Of a stretch of DNA of 20,534 nucleotides, positions 20,100 through 20,534 are shown piece by piece. Both the position numbers and the translations under genes were made by a program. Under the pieces are notes generated by a model, which worked only from the letters and a program-made list of their open reading frames with translations, made no database searches and was not told the DNA's origin. Numbering within the stretch: the stretch's first letter is position 1; every line of letters begins with the position of its first letter. The DNA is from 2-01-FULL-49-22 sp964639445 (GTDB taxonomy: Bacteria; Patescibacteriota; Saccharimonadia; Saccharimonadales; UBA10212), in contig CAZXDA010000009.1 in the NCBI GenBank assembly GCA_964639445.1, forward strand, positions 1-20,534, given 5' to 3'.

Positions 20100-20534
20100 C
20101 TAGTCGACTCTCGCGTCTTGGTTGAGCAAGCGTTGGCGCATTTGGGCGAAGCGACGCTGTTGTTCCAGCGCGATTTCTTCAGGTGTTTTCTCAGTTTGAG
20201 TTTCGCCATTGGTTGCTGTCACTGTTCCCTGCCGCTCCGGCCGTCCGCCAATGATGTTGACTACCGGAATCACAATCGGTGAACGTTGCGTCTGCTCAAA
20301 CAAAAAGTGCGTGATGTGATCTTTAAGCTCGGCTTTAAAACGATCTAAATCAATGCGCTTGAAGCGCTGAGTAACCGCGCGGCGCAATTCATTGCGTAAA
20401 CCATTCATCAATTCTTCATTTTCCTTCATGTAGATAAAGCCACGGCTGATGATATCAGGGCTGGTAAGTAACTGCCCGCTCTTTTTATCGATTGTCAGCA
20501 CCACCGCCACCATGCCTTCCTCGGAAAGCAGCAC
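20100..20534 (-). CDS. rnj: Ribonuclease J, C-terminal part (cut by window edge)
   Basis: This is the last 144 residues of a larger protein; the true start lies beyond 20534. GMVAVVLTIDKKSGQLLTSPDIISRGFIYMKE matches the end of the metallo-beta-lactamase/beta-CASP region of RNase J. The C-terminal domain follows (ELRRAVTQRFKRIDLDRFKAELKDHITHFLFEQTQRSPIVIPVVNII). RNase J is the 5'-3' exonuclease and endonuclease that matures rRNA and turns over mRNA in bacteria without RNase E. The catalytic metal site is outside the window. The tail is Gln/Arg-rich. Confidence 0.9.
   Translation of the reverse strand: MLLSEEGMVAVVLTIDKKSGQLLTSPDIISRGFIYMKENEELMNGLRNELRRAVTQRFKRIDLDRFKAELKDHITHFLFEQTQRSPIVIPVVNIIGGRPERQGTVTATNGETQTEKTPEEIALEQQRRFAQMRQRLLNQDARVD

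Noticed and set aside
20100..20282. Plus-strand open frame at 20091-20282
   Set aside because: It is antisense to the RNase J C-terminus and has no ribosome-binding site or family character.
1..20534. CRISPR array, tRNA or rRNA genes, insertion sequences
   Set aside because: No regularly spaced repeats with spacers, no cloverleaf with a recognisable T-arm, no rRNA sequence and no transposase were seen on either strand.
1..20534. UGA recoding to glycine as in SR1/Gracilibacteria
   Set aside because: Several well-supported genes end at TGA, including pilM, the antitoxin and the 2H gene, with the next gene starting in an ATGA overlap, so TGA is a stop.

Overview
The window looks like a chromosomal stretch of a Patescibacteria/CPR bacterium, most likely in or near Candidatus Saccharibacteria (TM7). 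This is a judgement from protein character and gene layout, not from a phylogeny. The supports are a pilM-pilN-pilO set followed by a small one-TM protein, a compact layout with many overlapping gene ends, several first-in-transcript genes that lack a Shine-Dalgarno sequence and sit about 7 bases from a -10 box, and short palindromic repeats translated in frame inside housekeeping proteins. TGA, TAG and TAA all act as stops, so the UGA-recoded lineages (SR1/Gracilibacteria) are unlikely.

Layout. 1-2947 (minus): type IV pilus assembly genes pilM, pilN, pilO and a small membrane protein, with degenerate intergenic repeats. 2995-4164 (minus): a secreted, repeat-rich, probably beta-helical protein. 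4217-7526 (plus): a small signal-anchored protein and an 889-residue cell-surface SGNH/GDSL hydrolase with calcium-binding repeats and a C-terminal anchor. 7503-8116 (minus): a Doc-type toxin and AbrB/MazE-type antitoxin pair. 8231-10104 (plus): a polytopic membrane protein coupled to a UbiA-family prenyltransferase. 10140-11249 (plus): the YchF/OLA1 ATPase with an in-frame interspersed repeat. 11239-11844 (minus) and 11998-12645 (plus): a PH-domain protein and a cysteine-free Crp/Fnr regulator, divergent around two tandem TGAT-N4-ATCA palindromes. 12636-15856 (minus): a translation and genome-maintenance operon reading rpsF, ssb, a 98-aa unknown, rpsR, efp, 2H phosphoesterase, TlyA-like methyltransferase. 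15970-16584 (minus): a second 2H phosphoesterase-like gene carrying a terminator-like hairpin just after its start. 16731-17210 (plus): a GtrA-like membrane protein with foreign-looking codon use. 17349-19505 (minus): the FtsK/SpoIIIE translocase. 19594-19995 (minus): an unknown protein. 20100-20534 (minus): the C-terminus of ribonuclease J, cut by the window edge.

The left third (pili, secreted beta-helix protein, surface hydrolase) is probably cell-surface and host-contact equipment. The right half is core information processing. The most unusual signals are short palindromic elements that have become parts of YchF, SSB and S6, a possible attenuator inside a coding region, tandem Crp/Fnr-type boxes beside a crp/fnr-like gene, and a run of three inverted repeats next to ftsK.
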